DNA from: JBEIUO01 sp964549785
Lineage (GTDB): Bacteria; Planctomycetota; Phycisphaerae; Phycisphaerales; UBA1924
DNA: 45,210 nucleotides
NCBI GenBank assembly: GCA_964549785.1
Contig: CAZJXA010000004.1
Coordinates: forward strand, 1 to 45,210
Direction of reading: 5' to 3'
Both the position numbers and the translations under genes were made by a program. Every line of letters begins with the position of its first letter. Position 1 is the stretch's first letter. Below the pieces are notes generated by a model that was not told where the DNA came from, ran no database searches, and saw only the letters and a list, made by a program, of their open reading frames with translations. Shown here piece by piece: positions 17,185-25,142 of this stretch.

Positions 17185-18507
17185 TTAGTTGAGGTCGCGG
17201 CAGACACGGATCGGACCCGAGGCCGATTCGGCTTCGACAAGCAGGTGCAACCGGACGCCGGTGTCGAAGAGGCGGCGAACGTCTTTGGGCTCATCGGTCA
17301 AGAGGTGCAGGCTGGCACCGGTCTGAGCCGCTTCCGGCCTCAGCCCCGCATGGACCGCCGCGAGAAGTGATGCATGATCCGAGGCCCAGCTCGCGACCGT
17401 CAGCAGCCGCTGGACGCCCATGCCGGGGTCCGTGAAGGGCGTGCCGCGACCCGTGGTGATCGAGAGATGAAGATCACCGGCCGGGTCGGTCCAAAGTCCG
17501 ACTTCCGGCGCGTACGGGCAGCGGGTCTTGATTTCGATATGCCCCGGTAGCGCGTGGTCGTAGCCGACAGCGGCGGCCGAAACCGAACGAGCATGCGGCG
17601 CTTCGACGGCGGTGGGCGGCGGTTGCTCGGCGGCCGGGACCACGACGACCGGAGCGACGGGCTCGGCCGCTGAGGCGGTGGCGATGGCGTCGAACAGCCG
17701 AGCGAGCGTCCAATCGAATTCGCCCGCGTAGACCGAGGCCAGACCGCCGGACGTGATCTTCCCGATGATGGTCGCCGGACCCAACGTGGTTTCGAGATAG
17801 GCCTGTGCGGCGTGCCGGATGCGGTGTTCGGCGGCCCGGGCCACTTCCGGGGACGAACCCATGATGGCGAGGCGGACGTTCGCGGGGGCGGCCCGCTCGG
17901 GAAGATTCTTGAGCGTGCGGTACGAGGCGACGGTGGCCGCTTCATCGGCTCCGGTGAGGAGCGTGATCGCCGCGATCCGGGGGGACGCAATAGTTTCCTG
18001 CTCGGCCACTTCGCTGACGCGGAGGACCCAGCCGCCCATGTGGGGCGCGACCAAGCGGATGGCCTCTTCCAAGGTTTCACATCGCCGGCGCGACGGTGGG
18101 AGATCGGAAGGGGTCGCAGCGACGACGTCAAGCGTGCATTCACCCTCGGTCAGCCGCACCAAGGCGAGCGGGCGACGGAGTTCGATACTGCGCTGGCGGA
18201 CATAAGGCATTACCCATGAGCTGGCCAGCACGGGGAGGTGACCGAGTACCAGCACTTCGATGGCCGAGGCCGGTGGGTCGGCGGTCCGCACGACGGGGGA
18301 ATTGCGCGGCTGCGCGGGCCCGATGCGGAGAGACTGGGGCGCGGGCGGGACTCCGGGGAGATCGGGGCCAAATGAATTTTCTCGGGATCCGCCGGCATTG
18401 GCCCAGACGTGGGCGGCCGGGCCGATTCGCGTCGAGGACGCCCGGGGGGCAACGTCGTCGAGAAACAAGTCGGCCAGCGTGTCAAAGTCGGTCGGGGCCG
18501 TGCTCAA
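17185..18507 (-). CDS. Probable degenerate MinD/FlhG-like protein, partner of the ParA-CBM48 protein
   Basis: A 440-residue cytoplasmic protein not assigned to a known family. It starts at TTG 18507, with CAGGAG nine bases upstream, 54 bases after the ParA-CBM48 gene. Residues about 80-280 look like a SIMIBI/FlhG-type fold without its nucleotide site. VLVLGHLPVLASSWVM sits where the Walker A strand would be but has no GKT. LLTGADEAATVASYRTLKNL resembles the MinD/FlhG segment after Walker B (TTPEP..TDAYA..K). The following part, with spaced Arg and an EHRIRHAAQAYLETTLG helix, resembles the FlhG middle region. After an Ala/Pro linker there is a C-terminal domain (about 325-440). The fold link is inference by eye. 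Confidence 0.6.
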   Translation of the reverse strand: MSTAPTDFDTLADLFLDDVAPRASSTRIGPAAHVWANAGGSRENSFGPDLPGVPPAPQSLRIGPAQPRNSPVVRTADPPASAIEVLVLGHLPVLASSWVMPYVRQRSIELRRPLALVRLTEGECTLDVVAATPSDLPPSRRRCETLEEAIRLVAPHMGGWVLRVSEVAEQETIASPRIAAITLLTGADEAATVASYRTLKNLPERAAPANVRLAIMGSSPEVARAAEHRIRHAAQAYLETTLGPATIIGKITSGGLASVYAGEFDWTLARLFDAIATASAAEPVAPVVVVPAAEQPPPTAVEAPHARSVSAAAVGYDHALPGHIEIKTRCPYAPEVGLWTDPAGDLHLSITTGRGTPFTDPGMGVQRLLTVASWASDHASLLAAVHAGLRPEAAQTGASLHLLTDEPKDVRRLFDTGVRLHLLVEAESASGPIRVCRDLN

Positions 18508-18561
18508 TGGCGTGGACTCCTGTCGGGCAAGAAACTTGGAAAGCCGTCGGAAGTCGGGGAA

Positions 18562-20115
18562 TCACGCTGGTATTTGGGCGTGGATGTGGGCGGGCATTGA
18601 GGCCGCGTGGGCGCGGTGGGTGCCGACTGTCAGAATGCTGTTGTGATCGCCGAAGGGGTTGGGCTCACTGTGGTCGTTGTAGGGATCGGCGCTCCACTTG
18701 CCGTCGATCACCAGGCGGTAGTGGTGCCGGCCCGGCGGGAGTTTGAGGCACAACTCAAAGACGCCCAGCGCGGCGTTGCGCTTCATCACGTGCGATGTCG
18801 CGTTCCAGCTGTTGAATTCCGCCGCGATCGAAATCTGCCCCCCGCTGCTGAGCGGGTGCACGAAGAGGACGCCCTGGTTGGTCTCACGAACGCCGAGCAG
18901 TCGCTGGGTGCCGGGGCTGATGGACTGCGGTCGGACATCGTCGCCCTCGACCAGTCGGAGGGCCGCAACAGGGATCTCCGAGAATGGTGCACGGTCGATC
19001 GGGGGTTGCTTTTCGGTGTTCGGCGATCCGTGGGAACGAGAATCCGTGAGCGTTGTTTCCGTGCCGCGATCTTCGCGGCTTCTGCCGGTGGCGACGCGGC
19101 GAAGGAATTGCTGGGCCCGGCGGGCGACGTCCTCCGCTCGGCTGACGAGTTTCACCTCGCTGGCCTGCACCGGTTCGGTCGGGGCAATCTCGCCGAGGTC
19201 AGATGGGGTTTCATGGATGGCGACGGGCGTGAGCGGGGTTGCCGATGACAGGAATACCGGCCCGGGGACGAGTTCCTGGGACTCCTCAAAGGGAAGCACG
19301 CTGGTGAGCGTGGCGAGATCGGCGAAGGGAATGGCCTGCGAGACCCGGAGCTGCGCGATCCAGGTGGCCAGGCGGCCGTAGTCTTCAGCACCGGCCGAGA
19401 CGGGAGCGTAATCGACGATGGTTTGGCCGAACGAGACGGCCTCGCGCAATCGCGAATCTCTGCGGATGACAACGGGAATCACACGGTCCTTGAAGCGTCT
19501 GTGCATCTCATCGAGAAGGTCGTTAGCGATGGCGTTGTGCTCGTCGTGGATCGTCGGGAGAAGCCAGACGGAAGGGGCCCGGTCCAGGCGTTTGGCAATC
19601 GTCTTGACGGTGGCGACCTGGCGGGTGGCCCCCTGCAGCGAAAAGAACCCGGTTTCCACGGGGATGAGAATGGTGTCGGCGCACGCGAGGGCGTTGTAGG
19701 TCAACAGGCCGATGGCGGGCGGACAATCAACGATTGCGTAGTCGTACTCGGTGGCGAATGTGGCAAGAAGCGTTCGGAGGCGGTGCTCGCGGTTCTCGGC
19801 ATCGGCGAGCGGGCCCTTTGGGGCTTCGAGAGCGGCCAGCCTCATGCGGCTCGGGAGGAGATCGAGATTGCGGCCCGCGCGCCAGATCAGTCTGGCGGGG
19901 TCAATCGATCGGTGGTCCGCGATGAGCATCGCATCGCCGACGTCCATCTCGATCCTTTGCTCGGGGATACCCAGCCCCGCCGCGCAGTGCGATTGCGGGT
20001 CGGCGTCCACCAGAAGCACGCGCTTCCCGGCTTTGGCGAGTTGCGCCGATAGATTGATAGCCGTGGTGGTCTTGCCGCAACCACCCTTTTGATTGAGTAC
20101 CGCAATCGTGTGCAT
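18562..20115 (-). CDS. ParA-family ATPase fused to a glycogen-binding CBM48 domain
   Basis: A 517-residue protein. Residues 1-260 are a ParA/Soj ATPase: deviant Walker A KGGCGKTT (10-17), Walker A' VDADPQ (36-41), Walker B IVDCPP (Asp130). Residues about 260-415 form a polar linker. Residues about 415-497 match the AMPK-beta/CBM48 glycogen-binding fold: FNSWN, LPPGRHHYRLVIDGKW and NSILTV. Carbohydrate contacts known in AMPK beta (W100, K126, W133, N150) correspond to Trp437, Arg467, Trp474 and Asn492. Such ATPases form dynamic gradients that move cargo; here the cargo may be an alpha-glucan. ATG 20115 fits ParA starts; ATG 20166 would add 17 residues. The likely partner gene follows 54 bases later. 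Confidence 0.88.
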   Translation of the reverse strand: MHTIAVLNQKGGCGKTTTAINLSAQLAKAGKRVLLVDADPQSHCAAGLGIPEQRIEMDVGDAMLIADHRSIDPARLIWRAGRNLDLLPSRMRLAALEAPKGPLADAENREHRLRTLLATFATEYDYAIVDCPPAIGLLTYNALACADTILIPVETGFFSLQGATRQVATVKTIAKRLDRAPSVWLLPTIHDEHNAIANDLLDEMHRRFKDRVIPVVIRRDSRLREAVSFGQTIVDYAPVSAGAEDYGRLATWIAQLRVSQAIPFADLATLTSVLPFEESQELVPGPVFLSSATPLTPVAIHETPSDLGEIAPTEPVQASEVKLVSRAEDVARRAQQFLRRVATGRSREDRGTETTLTDSRSHGSPNTEKQPPIDRAPFSEIPVAALRLVEGDDVRPQSISPGTQRLLGVRETNQGVLFVHPLSSGGQISIAAEFNSWNATSHVMKRNAALGVFELCLKLPPGRHHYRLVIDGKWSADPYNDHSEPNPFGDHNSILTVGTHRAHAASMPAHIHAQIPA

Positions 20116-20244
20116 GCGTGAGCGTCTCGCGTGGTTCGATGCTCGATCTGACGTTGAGCCCTCCATGGCTCAAGCAGACCGCATCGGCAACGAACTATCG
20201 GACGAGCTGCGGGAAATGCTGTAAAGAGTCGCCACCGCTAAACA

Positions 20245-20266
20245 CCCCAAGTGAAAGCATTTGGGG
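20245..20266 (-). terminator. Possible weak terminator after aroB
   Basis: CCCCAA (20245-20250) pairs with TTGGGG (20261-20266); two more pairs form inside after one mismatch. It starts just past the aroB stop and, on the minus strand, is followed by TGTTTAG, a poor T-run. It may partly separate aroB from the ParA-CBM48 gene. Confidence 0.35.
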
Positions 20267-20268
20267 GA

Positions 20269-21462
20269 TCAACGCATGATCGTGCGCAGTGCCGATGTGA
20301 CGGCCGCGCGCGAGAGGTGTTCAACCATCCGGACATCGCCAATCGCAAACGGCAGGATCAGGCGGAGGTCGCCGCCGGTTGTCTTCTTGTCGTCCATCAT
20401 GCGGGCCAATATCTCGGTGGGTGATGGCAGTCCGCGAACGCGGGTGGGAAGGCCCGCGAGTTCGATGACGGCCACGATCTTCGAGACGGAATCGCCATCC
20501 AAGGTTCCGAGTTCGAACGCGGTGCGGGCCGCGGCGAGCATGCCCAAGGCGACGGCTTCGCCGTGCATAAGAGGCGCGTCCGCGAGATCGTCGGTCGGGG
20601 AAACGTTGGCGAGCGTCTCGATCGCATGGCCGAAGGTGTGACCAAGGTTGAGCAGGGCCCGGCCTCCCGACCCTGGCAGTTCTTCGCGCTCGTCGGCGAC
20701 CACGTAGCCGGCCTTGAGTTCCACATTCCGGCGGATGAGCTCCGCCAGCAGGTGATGCGTGGAGGCGGGGGTGGAGGTGAGGAAGTTGGTAGTGAGTTCC
20801 CACAGGCCGCTATCGGCCGGGGCAAGGGTCGCGTGCTTGATGATCTCGGCGAGCCCCGCGCGGAAGAGGCGCGGCGAGAGGGAATCAAGGGCGGCCAATT
20901 CGGCGATGACGGCGAGGGGCTGATGGAACGAGCCCGCCATGTTCTTGAGCAGAGAGCCGTCGTCGCTCGCGAGGTTGATGCCGGTTTTGCCGCCGACGGA
21001 GGCATCGACCATCGAGAGGAGCGTGGTCGGGCATTGGATGATCGGCACGCCGCGGCGGTAGGTGGCGGCGGCCAATCCCGCGAGATCACCGATGATGCCA
21101 CCGCCGAGCGCGACCACGACGTCGGCCCGTTCGATGCGATGAGCCGCCAAGAACCGGAGACAGGTTTCGAGCGAACCGAGCGACTTCGCGGGCTCGGAGG
21201 CGGCAAGGTGCAGCGAACAGGTGGTCCGGACCGCGCCGACTTCGGCGATCGCGCCGGCGACCAGTGCCGCCGGAACGTGGTCGTCGATGATGAAGGCGAC
21301 CGAGCGCGAGCGCGGGGCGAGGCCTTGGATGGCGTTGCCGAGCGAGGAAAGCACGGCGCGGCCGATGCAGACGTCGTACGAGCGCGGGCCCAACTCCACA
21401 TGGACCCACGCGGGCCTGGGGTCCGGCTCGGTGATCGGTGGAGCGGCGTCGCCGGAATCCAA
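20269..21462 (-). CDS. aroB: 3-dehydroquinate synthase
   Basis: A 397-residue NAD- and metal-dependent enzyme of the shikimate pathway making 3-dehydroquinate from DAHP. Clear signatures are ALGGGIIGDLAGLAAATY, CPTTLLSMVDASVGGKTGIN, the metal Glu of GLAEIIKH, and NLGHTFGHAIE with metal-binding His. The start is TTG at 21462, six bases after the rsfS stop. GGAG overlaps the end of rsfS, so the two genes are probably translationally coupled. The N terminus is some 30 residues longer than in many homologues. Confidence 0.95.
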   Translation of the reverse strand: MDSGDAAPPITEPDPRPAWVHVELGPRSYDVCIGRAVLSSLGNAIQGLAPRSRSVAFIIDDHVPAALVAGAIAEVGAVRTTCSLHLAASEPAKSLGSLETCLRFLAAHRIERADVVVALGGGIIGDLAGLAAATYRRGVPIIQCPTTLLSMVDASVGGKTGINLASDDGSLLKNMAGSFHQPLAVIAELAALDSLSPRLFRAGLAEIIKHATLAPADSGLWELTTNFLTSTPASTHHLLAELIRRNVELKAGYVVADEREELPGSGGRALLNLGHTFGHAIETLANVSPTDDLADAPLMHGEAVALGMLAAARTAFELGTLDGDSVSKIVAVIELAGLPTRVRGLPSPTEILARMMDDKKTTGGDLRLILPFAIGDVRMVEHLSRAAVTSALRTIMR

Positions 21463-21468
21463 ACGGGT

Positions 21469-21924
21469 TTACTCCGGCCGGCGGGGATTGAGGCCCGCGC
21501 GATCGCGGTTCAATTGATCGGGGCGTTCCCACTCGATGCGGTCGGCGTCGCCCCAGAGCATTTCGAGATCGTAGTGGGCGCGGATCGCGGGCTCGAAGAG
21601 GTGGACCACGACGTCAACAAAGTCGGAGAGGAGCCATGTGGATTTGTCGTCGGAGGAAGTCCGGAACGCCGTAAAGCCGCGCGCGGCCCCGAGGTCGGCG
21701 ACGTGCTTGAGCACGGAGTGCATCTGGCGGTCGGACGTGCCGCTCGCGATGACGATGTAGTCGGTCACGCTGCTGAGGGCACGGACGTCAAGAACGACAA
21801 CATCGGTGGCCTTGTCGTCACGCACGAGGCGGGCGGCATCGATGGCGAAGTCGAGGGCCTGTTGCGTGGCTTCGGTGTGGGGCTTGGGGGGGGTGTGGGA
21901 GGAGGACGTGGCGGGTTCGAGCAT
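21469..21924 (-). CDS. rsfS: Ribosomal silencing factor RsfS
   Basis: A 151-residue protein of the RsfS/Iojap family, which binds uL14 on the large subunit and blocks subunit joining in starvation. Family segments KATDVVVLDV, SVTDYIVIASGTSDRQ, DWxLLxDF-like STWLLSDFVDVVVHLF and YDLEMLWGDA are clear. There is a Ser/Pro/Thr-rich N-terminal extension of about 15 residues. The ATG at 21924 is preferred; a TTG lies one codon upstream and no good ribosome site is seen for either. It is coupled to aroB. Confidence 0.93.
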   Translation of the reverse strand: MLEPATSSSHTPPKPHTEATQQALDFAIDAARLVRDDKATDVVVLDVRALSSVTDYIVIASGTSDRQMHSVLKHVADLGAARGFTAFRTSSDDKSTWLLSDFVDVVVHLFEPAIRAHYDLEMLWGDADRIEWERPDQLNRDRAGLNPRRPE

Positions 21925-21970
21925 CAAGGGCTAAGGATAGGTGAGTGGGGGGAGAAAAGTGTGGGGGTGG

Positions 21971-23038
21971 TCAGTCGGTGTCGCGAGCTGGCCGACGGCG
22001 TAGGCGCTGGGTCAGAAGTGCTGTCAAGGCCACGAGCGCTAAAGCCAAGCCGCACCACCTGAGCGGAGCCACCCAGCCAGCTTTCCGAGGCATGGTGCGC
22101 ACGACGCCGTCGATTGTAACTTTTTGATTATAGACGAGGGAGCCGCCGGCGGTCGATGTGGGTGGTGCGGGCGGAACGGCGGGGGCCAAACCAGCGGTTT
22201 GGAAGACAACCGCGCCTGTCACATAATCTGTGGCGGACGCGAAGTGGGTACGAGGATCGAAGTGCGACGGCGGGATGTTGATCGCTTGTGGCGGCTCAAG
22301 CACCGTGAGTCCGCGGTTGGGCGGCTTGTCCTGTTGCCGGATGTCGGAAACGATGACCGTCGCGGCGGGAGCGTTGAAAAGCGGGGTGGAGATCCAGCAT
22401 CGCACTTCCGAACTTATGATTAATGATCCCGCTTCGCTATGAGTTCTGAGGAGGCGCTTGTCGTCGGCATCGAACCAGATCGTCAAGCCGGGTGTCCAGT
22501 TGACCACAATTTCGGCCCCGACGAGCGTGGCCACGGCGCCGTCACGCGCGCCGCCGAACCGCCCCACATACCAGCCGCCGGACGGCGCGAGGCCGAGGTT
22601 ACCCTCGACCCAGTCACCCATGGTTGAGGCGGACAGGACGGCAGCGGGCGGTTGCCCAATCGGGCTGCGTTCGTGATAAGAGCCCTCCGCGCAAAGCATC
22701 CAACGATTCGCAGAGCCATGGACTTTTTTCCAGCGGGGATGGACTCGCTCTGAAAAGATACTTCCGTCCGGGGAAATCACGACGTCCAACGGCAGGGGTT
22801 CGGTGGCAACGGGAGGATTCTCACAATCGAAGAGCCGTTCCGGATCGGCGGCAGGCTGCGAGAACTGATGCGCCGTCGAGCGGTAGACCTGGCGCGGCTG
22901 GTACGCCATTTCGATGGCCTTGAAGAGGTCGGCGGAGGTCGGGCTGGACGGCTGCAGGGCAGGCGCGTCCGCGCCTACGGTCGCGGCCACGATCGGCAGA
23001 ATCATTCCGACGGCGGGCCGTAATAGTTTGGTCAGCAC
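21971..23038 (-). CDS. Exported protein with C-terminal membrane anchor, unknown function
   Basis: A 355-residue protein of unknown family. The GTG start at 23038 overlaps the stop of the preceding Cys-rich gene (GTGCTGA), a typical coupling. The N terminus (MLTKLLRPAVGMILPIVAATVG-A) is a signal peptide. The body includes RVHPRWKKVHGSANRWM, GLAPSGGWYVGRFGG and a Pro/Ala-rich stretch. Near the end one hydrophobic helix (LRWCGLALALVALTALLT) is followed by a basic tail RLRRRPARD, a pattern like C-terminal sorting or anchoring signals but without PEP, LPXTG or similar motif. Most of the protein would lie outside the cytoplasm. The open frame continues upstream but that part only shadows the previous gene. 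Confidence 0.75.
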   Translation of the reverse strand: MLTKLLRPAVGMILPIVAATVGADAPALQPSSPTSADLFKAIEMAYQPRQVYRSTAHQFSQPAADPERLFDCENPPVATEPLPLDVVISPDGSIFSERVHPRWKKVHGSANRWMLCAEGSYHERSPIGQPPAAVLSASTMGDWVEGNLGLAPSGGWYVGRFGGARDGAVATLVGAEIVVNWTPGLTIWFDADDKRLLRTHSEAGSLIISSEVRCWISTPLFNAPAATVIVSDIRQQDKPPNRGLTVLEPPQAINIPPSHFDPRTHFASATDYVTGAVVFQTAGLAPAVPPAPPTSTAGGSLVYNQKVTIDGVVRTMPRKAGWVAPLRWCGLALALVALTALLTQRLRRRPARDTD

Positions 23039-23439
23039 GACACGGCGGTATAACTTGTATACCCGGTCCGTTGCTCTGAACTCACAAAGATACCGGGGCT
23101 GCCGGGGACGCACACGCCGTTGATGATGTTTCCCTTGTAGGTGGTGCATGTGACTGTGCCCTGTTCGCCGCCCGTAATTTTGAGGTTTCCCGTTCCCGTA
23201 GCGAAACCGACACCTGCGGTGCATGACGTGAACGTGCAATCCGCTGTGGTGCCCGGATCTCGGTAGCCGTCGCTGCAGTTGTGGGCTGCCACGCAAACCC
23301 CTGCGGGGGAGCAGGTGGAGGGGCAACCGCAGAGGAAGGGGTCCACGACCGGGGGCGGTGGAACCGCCGAGACAGGGGCGGCGACCGCAGCCAGCAGAAT
23401 GAACCATCGAACACTCATGGGACTCAATTTCTCGCACAT
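23032..23439 (-). CDS. Small Cys-rich secreted protein
   Basis: A 135-residue protein with a signal peptide (hydrophobic WFILLAAVAAPVSA) and 11 Cys in the mature part, in short spacings such as CGCPSTCSPAGVC and CTFTSC. This suggests disulfide bonds or a surface fold; no family is recognised. The ATG at 23439 has AAGGAG seven bases upstream; a second ATG seven codons later lacks one. A consensus promoter lies just upstream (23478-23508). The next gene starts inside its stop codon, so the two products are probably made in step and may form a complex at the membrane. Confidence 0.75.
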   Translation of the reverse strand: MCEKLSPMSVRWFILLAAVAAPVSAVPPPPVVDPFLCGCPSTCSPAGVCVAAHNCSDGYRDPGTTADCTFTSCTAGVGFATGTGNLKITGGEQGTVTCTTYKGNIINGVCVPGSPGIFVSSEQRTGYTSYTAVSC

Positions 23440-23456
23440 CGCAGGACTCCTTGGAG

Positions 23457-23485
23457 TTGAGGTCTGTGACGGAGTGGATTATAAC
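23457..23485 (+). promoter_or_regulatory. Divergent promoter for the pseudopilin gene
   Basis: TTGAGG (23457-23462) and TATAAC (23480-23485) with a 17-base spacer point to the ATG at 23511. The -10 shares bases with the -10 of the minus-strand promoter, so RNA polymerase could not occupy both at once. Confidence 0.45.
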
Positions 23486-23508
23486 CTGGGGCGGGGACGT
23501 ACTGTCAA
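23478..23508 (-). promoter_or_regulatory. Consensus sigma70 promoter for the Cys-rich operon
   Basis: On the minus strand TTGACA (23508-23503) and TATAAT (23483-23478) both match consensus fully with a 19-base spacer. The start of transcription would be near 23471, leaving a leader of about 30 bases before the ATG at 23439. Confidence 0.65.
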
Positions 23509-23510
23509 GC

Positions 23511-24299
23511 ATGATTTTCGAGACTCGGTCGGTGACGGGCAGGTGGCACGGGTTCAGCCTTCTCGAACTGCTGGTCGCCCTCGGTGTTGTTGCGGTTGTG
23601 GTATCTCTCGTTGTGCCGGCGATGGCTCGCGTATCGGGCCGGGCAAAGTTGGCGACGTCACTCTCGCGCATCCACCAACTGCACATCGGGCTTGAGCATT
23701 ACGCGGGTCAGTTCAAGGACCTGCCGCCGACTTTCGGAACACCATCCTTGGGCAGGCGCGATTGGGTTCCGTCACTGCCGGGGCTGAGCCACGGGACATG
23801 GTTCAGACAATCTCAACTTTTCAGCCTCGCGATGTCGGCGCTACTCGAGGACACGAACGTGGTAGTCGCCAAGGGCAACCCAAGCCCCGAGCCGATCGTT
23901 GAACTTTGGGGGCTGCCAGGGCGGCGTGGAGACTTTTTCCTAGCGCAAACCTGCTACGCATCGCCAGCCTTTTTTAACTGGGAGACGCAGGTGGGGCTAA
24001 CGCAGTTCGCCCCGCAGCCGCTCTCATCGGTGGTGTTTCCGAGCGACAAGGGCCTGATTTATCAATGGCAGGTTTTCCACGAGAACGGCCCCGGGGCGTT
24101 GGCGTGCTGTGTGGCGGATGTCTCGACGGCGGTCTGCTTCGCGGACGGGAGCGCTTCGGAGGAGGTCATGACGCAGATGATCCGCGGCATGGTCAACCTC
24201 TATGACGATTCGTACAACTCACCCGGGATCGATCCGACGGTTACGCCGGGGTACCCGATACACGGAACACACTTGGGGAACCGAGGCCGCGACCGCTGA
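23511..24299 (+). CDS. Pseudopilin-like protein (type II secretion/type IV pilin N terminus)
   Basis: A 262-residue protein with a short prepilin leader and the segment GFSLLELLVALGVVAVVVSLVVPA (about residues 14-37): prepilin peptidase cuts after Gly, and the Glu at position 5 of the mature chain is present. The C-terminal part has VCFADGSAS, reminiscent of the DGH/DGS end motif of planctomycete pseudopilins. The ATG at 23511 fits the promoter; longer TTG/GTG starts at 23451 and 23466 are possible but would begin inside the promoter. It is divergent from the Cys-rich/membrane pair and its end is only nine bases from the convergent MBL gene. Confidence 0.85.
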   Translation: MIFETRSVTGRWHGFSLLELLVALGVVAVVVSLVVPAMARVSGRAKLATSLSRIHQLHIGLEHYAGQFKDLPPTFGTPSLGRRDWVPSLPGLSHGTWFRQSQLFSLAMSALLEDTNVVVAKGNPSPEPIVELWGLPGRRGDFFLAQTCYASPAFFNWETQVGLTQFAPQPLSSVVFPSDKGLIYQWQVFHENGPGALACCVADVSTAVCFADGSASEEVMTQMIRGMVNLYDDSYNSPGIDPTVTPGYPIHGTHLGNRGRDR

Positions 24300-24308
24300 G
24301 AGCGTCCT

Positions 24309-25142
24309 TTAGAGGCCGTCGAAGAGTGTGGCGGCCGCGAGGGCTGCCCGATGTGGACGACCGCCGCCCACGTTGAGCCAGGCCGTCGGTTTGGCGGCGT
24401 GGGTGACGACGACTTCATACCGGCTGCCGGCGTGGGCGGCGGCGGCCCGATCCGGCGTGTTGCATTGGCGCGAGAGGTGAAGCAGGACGACGCGGCCGAC
24501 GGGGTCGATGGCTCGGACGGCGTCGAGGCACTGGCGATTGCTGAGGTGGCCGAAGCCGCCCATGATGCGGTTCTTCAGGAAGTCAGGACGGTCGGACGAG
24601 AGTTGCAGGTCGGGGCAGTAGTTGGATTCGATGGCGAGGGTGTGAACGCCGCTGAGAAAGCGGGTGATATCCGGGTGGATGCGGCCGAGATCGGTGGCGA
24701 AGCCGAGGGAAGCAGAACCGCACCCGCTGTGGATTCGGAAGAGGGCCGAGCCCAAGTCGTCGTGGCCCGCCAGCAATGACTCGAAGTCGATGCCCGGGAA
24801 GGGTGAGAAGGTGTCGTGGAACGGGGCGAGGTTGAGACGGTGAAGGGAGATGTTGCGGGCCCGGTCGGTGTGGCGAGAGTGGCACCAGACGGGGGTGGCG
24901 GGTGTCAGGGCGTTCAACCAACCGCTGTGCCAGTGGTCGTGGTCAAGGTGGGTGAGGACGATTCCGGCAAGTGGTGCATGGGCGAGGCCGAGGGCCATCA
25001 GCGCAAGACGGGTGCGCTTGGGGCTGAGGCCGGCGTCGATGAGCAGTATCTGGTCGGTCTCGTCGCCGCCGCGCAGATGCAGGACGGAGCAGTTGCCGGA
25101 GGAGCCGCTGGCGAGGACGCAGAGGCGGGCTGAGGTGGTCAT
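24309..25142 (-). CDS. MBL-fold metallo-hydrolase, WalJ/YycJ-like
   Basis: A 277-residue metallo-beta-lactamase-fold protein resembling YycJ/WalJ, reported as an exonuclease-like family. Marks are LASGSSGNC near the N terminus, the metal motif THLDHDHWH, LAIESNYCPDL and GHLSNRQC, and a His in VVLLHLSRQCN. Its ATG overlaps the lpxA stop by four bases (ATGA), so the two are translated from one message. No functional link with lipid A is known; the pairing may be only genomic. Confidence 0.88.
   Translation of the reverse strand: MTTSARLCVLASGSSGNCSVLHLRGGDETDQILLIDAGLSPKRTRLALMALGLAHAPLAGIVLTHLDHDHWHSGWLNALTPATPVWCHSRHTDRARNISLHRLNLAPFHDTFSPFPGIDFESLLAGHDDLGSALFRIHSGCGSASLGFATDLGRIHPDITRFLSGVHTLAIESNYCPDLQLSSDRPDFLKNRIMGGFGHLSNRQCLDAVRAIDPVGRVVLLHLSRQCNTPDRAAAAHAGSRYEVVVTHAAKPTAWLNVGGGRPHRAALAAATLFDGL

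Noticed and set aside
20563..22062. 499-residue plus-strand frame
   Set aside because: Antisense to aroB and rsfS, both clear.
23039..23686. N-terminal extension of the tail-anchored membrane protein
   Set aside because: The extension reads through the Cys-rich gene in another frame and its residues look random; the GTG at 23038 with a signal peptide is better.
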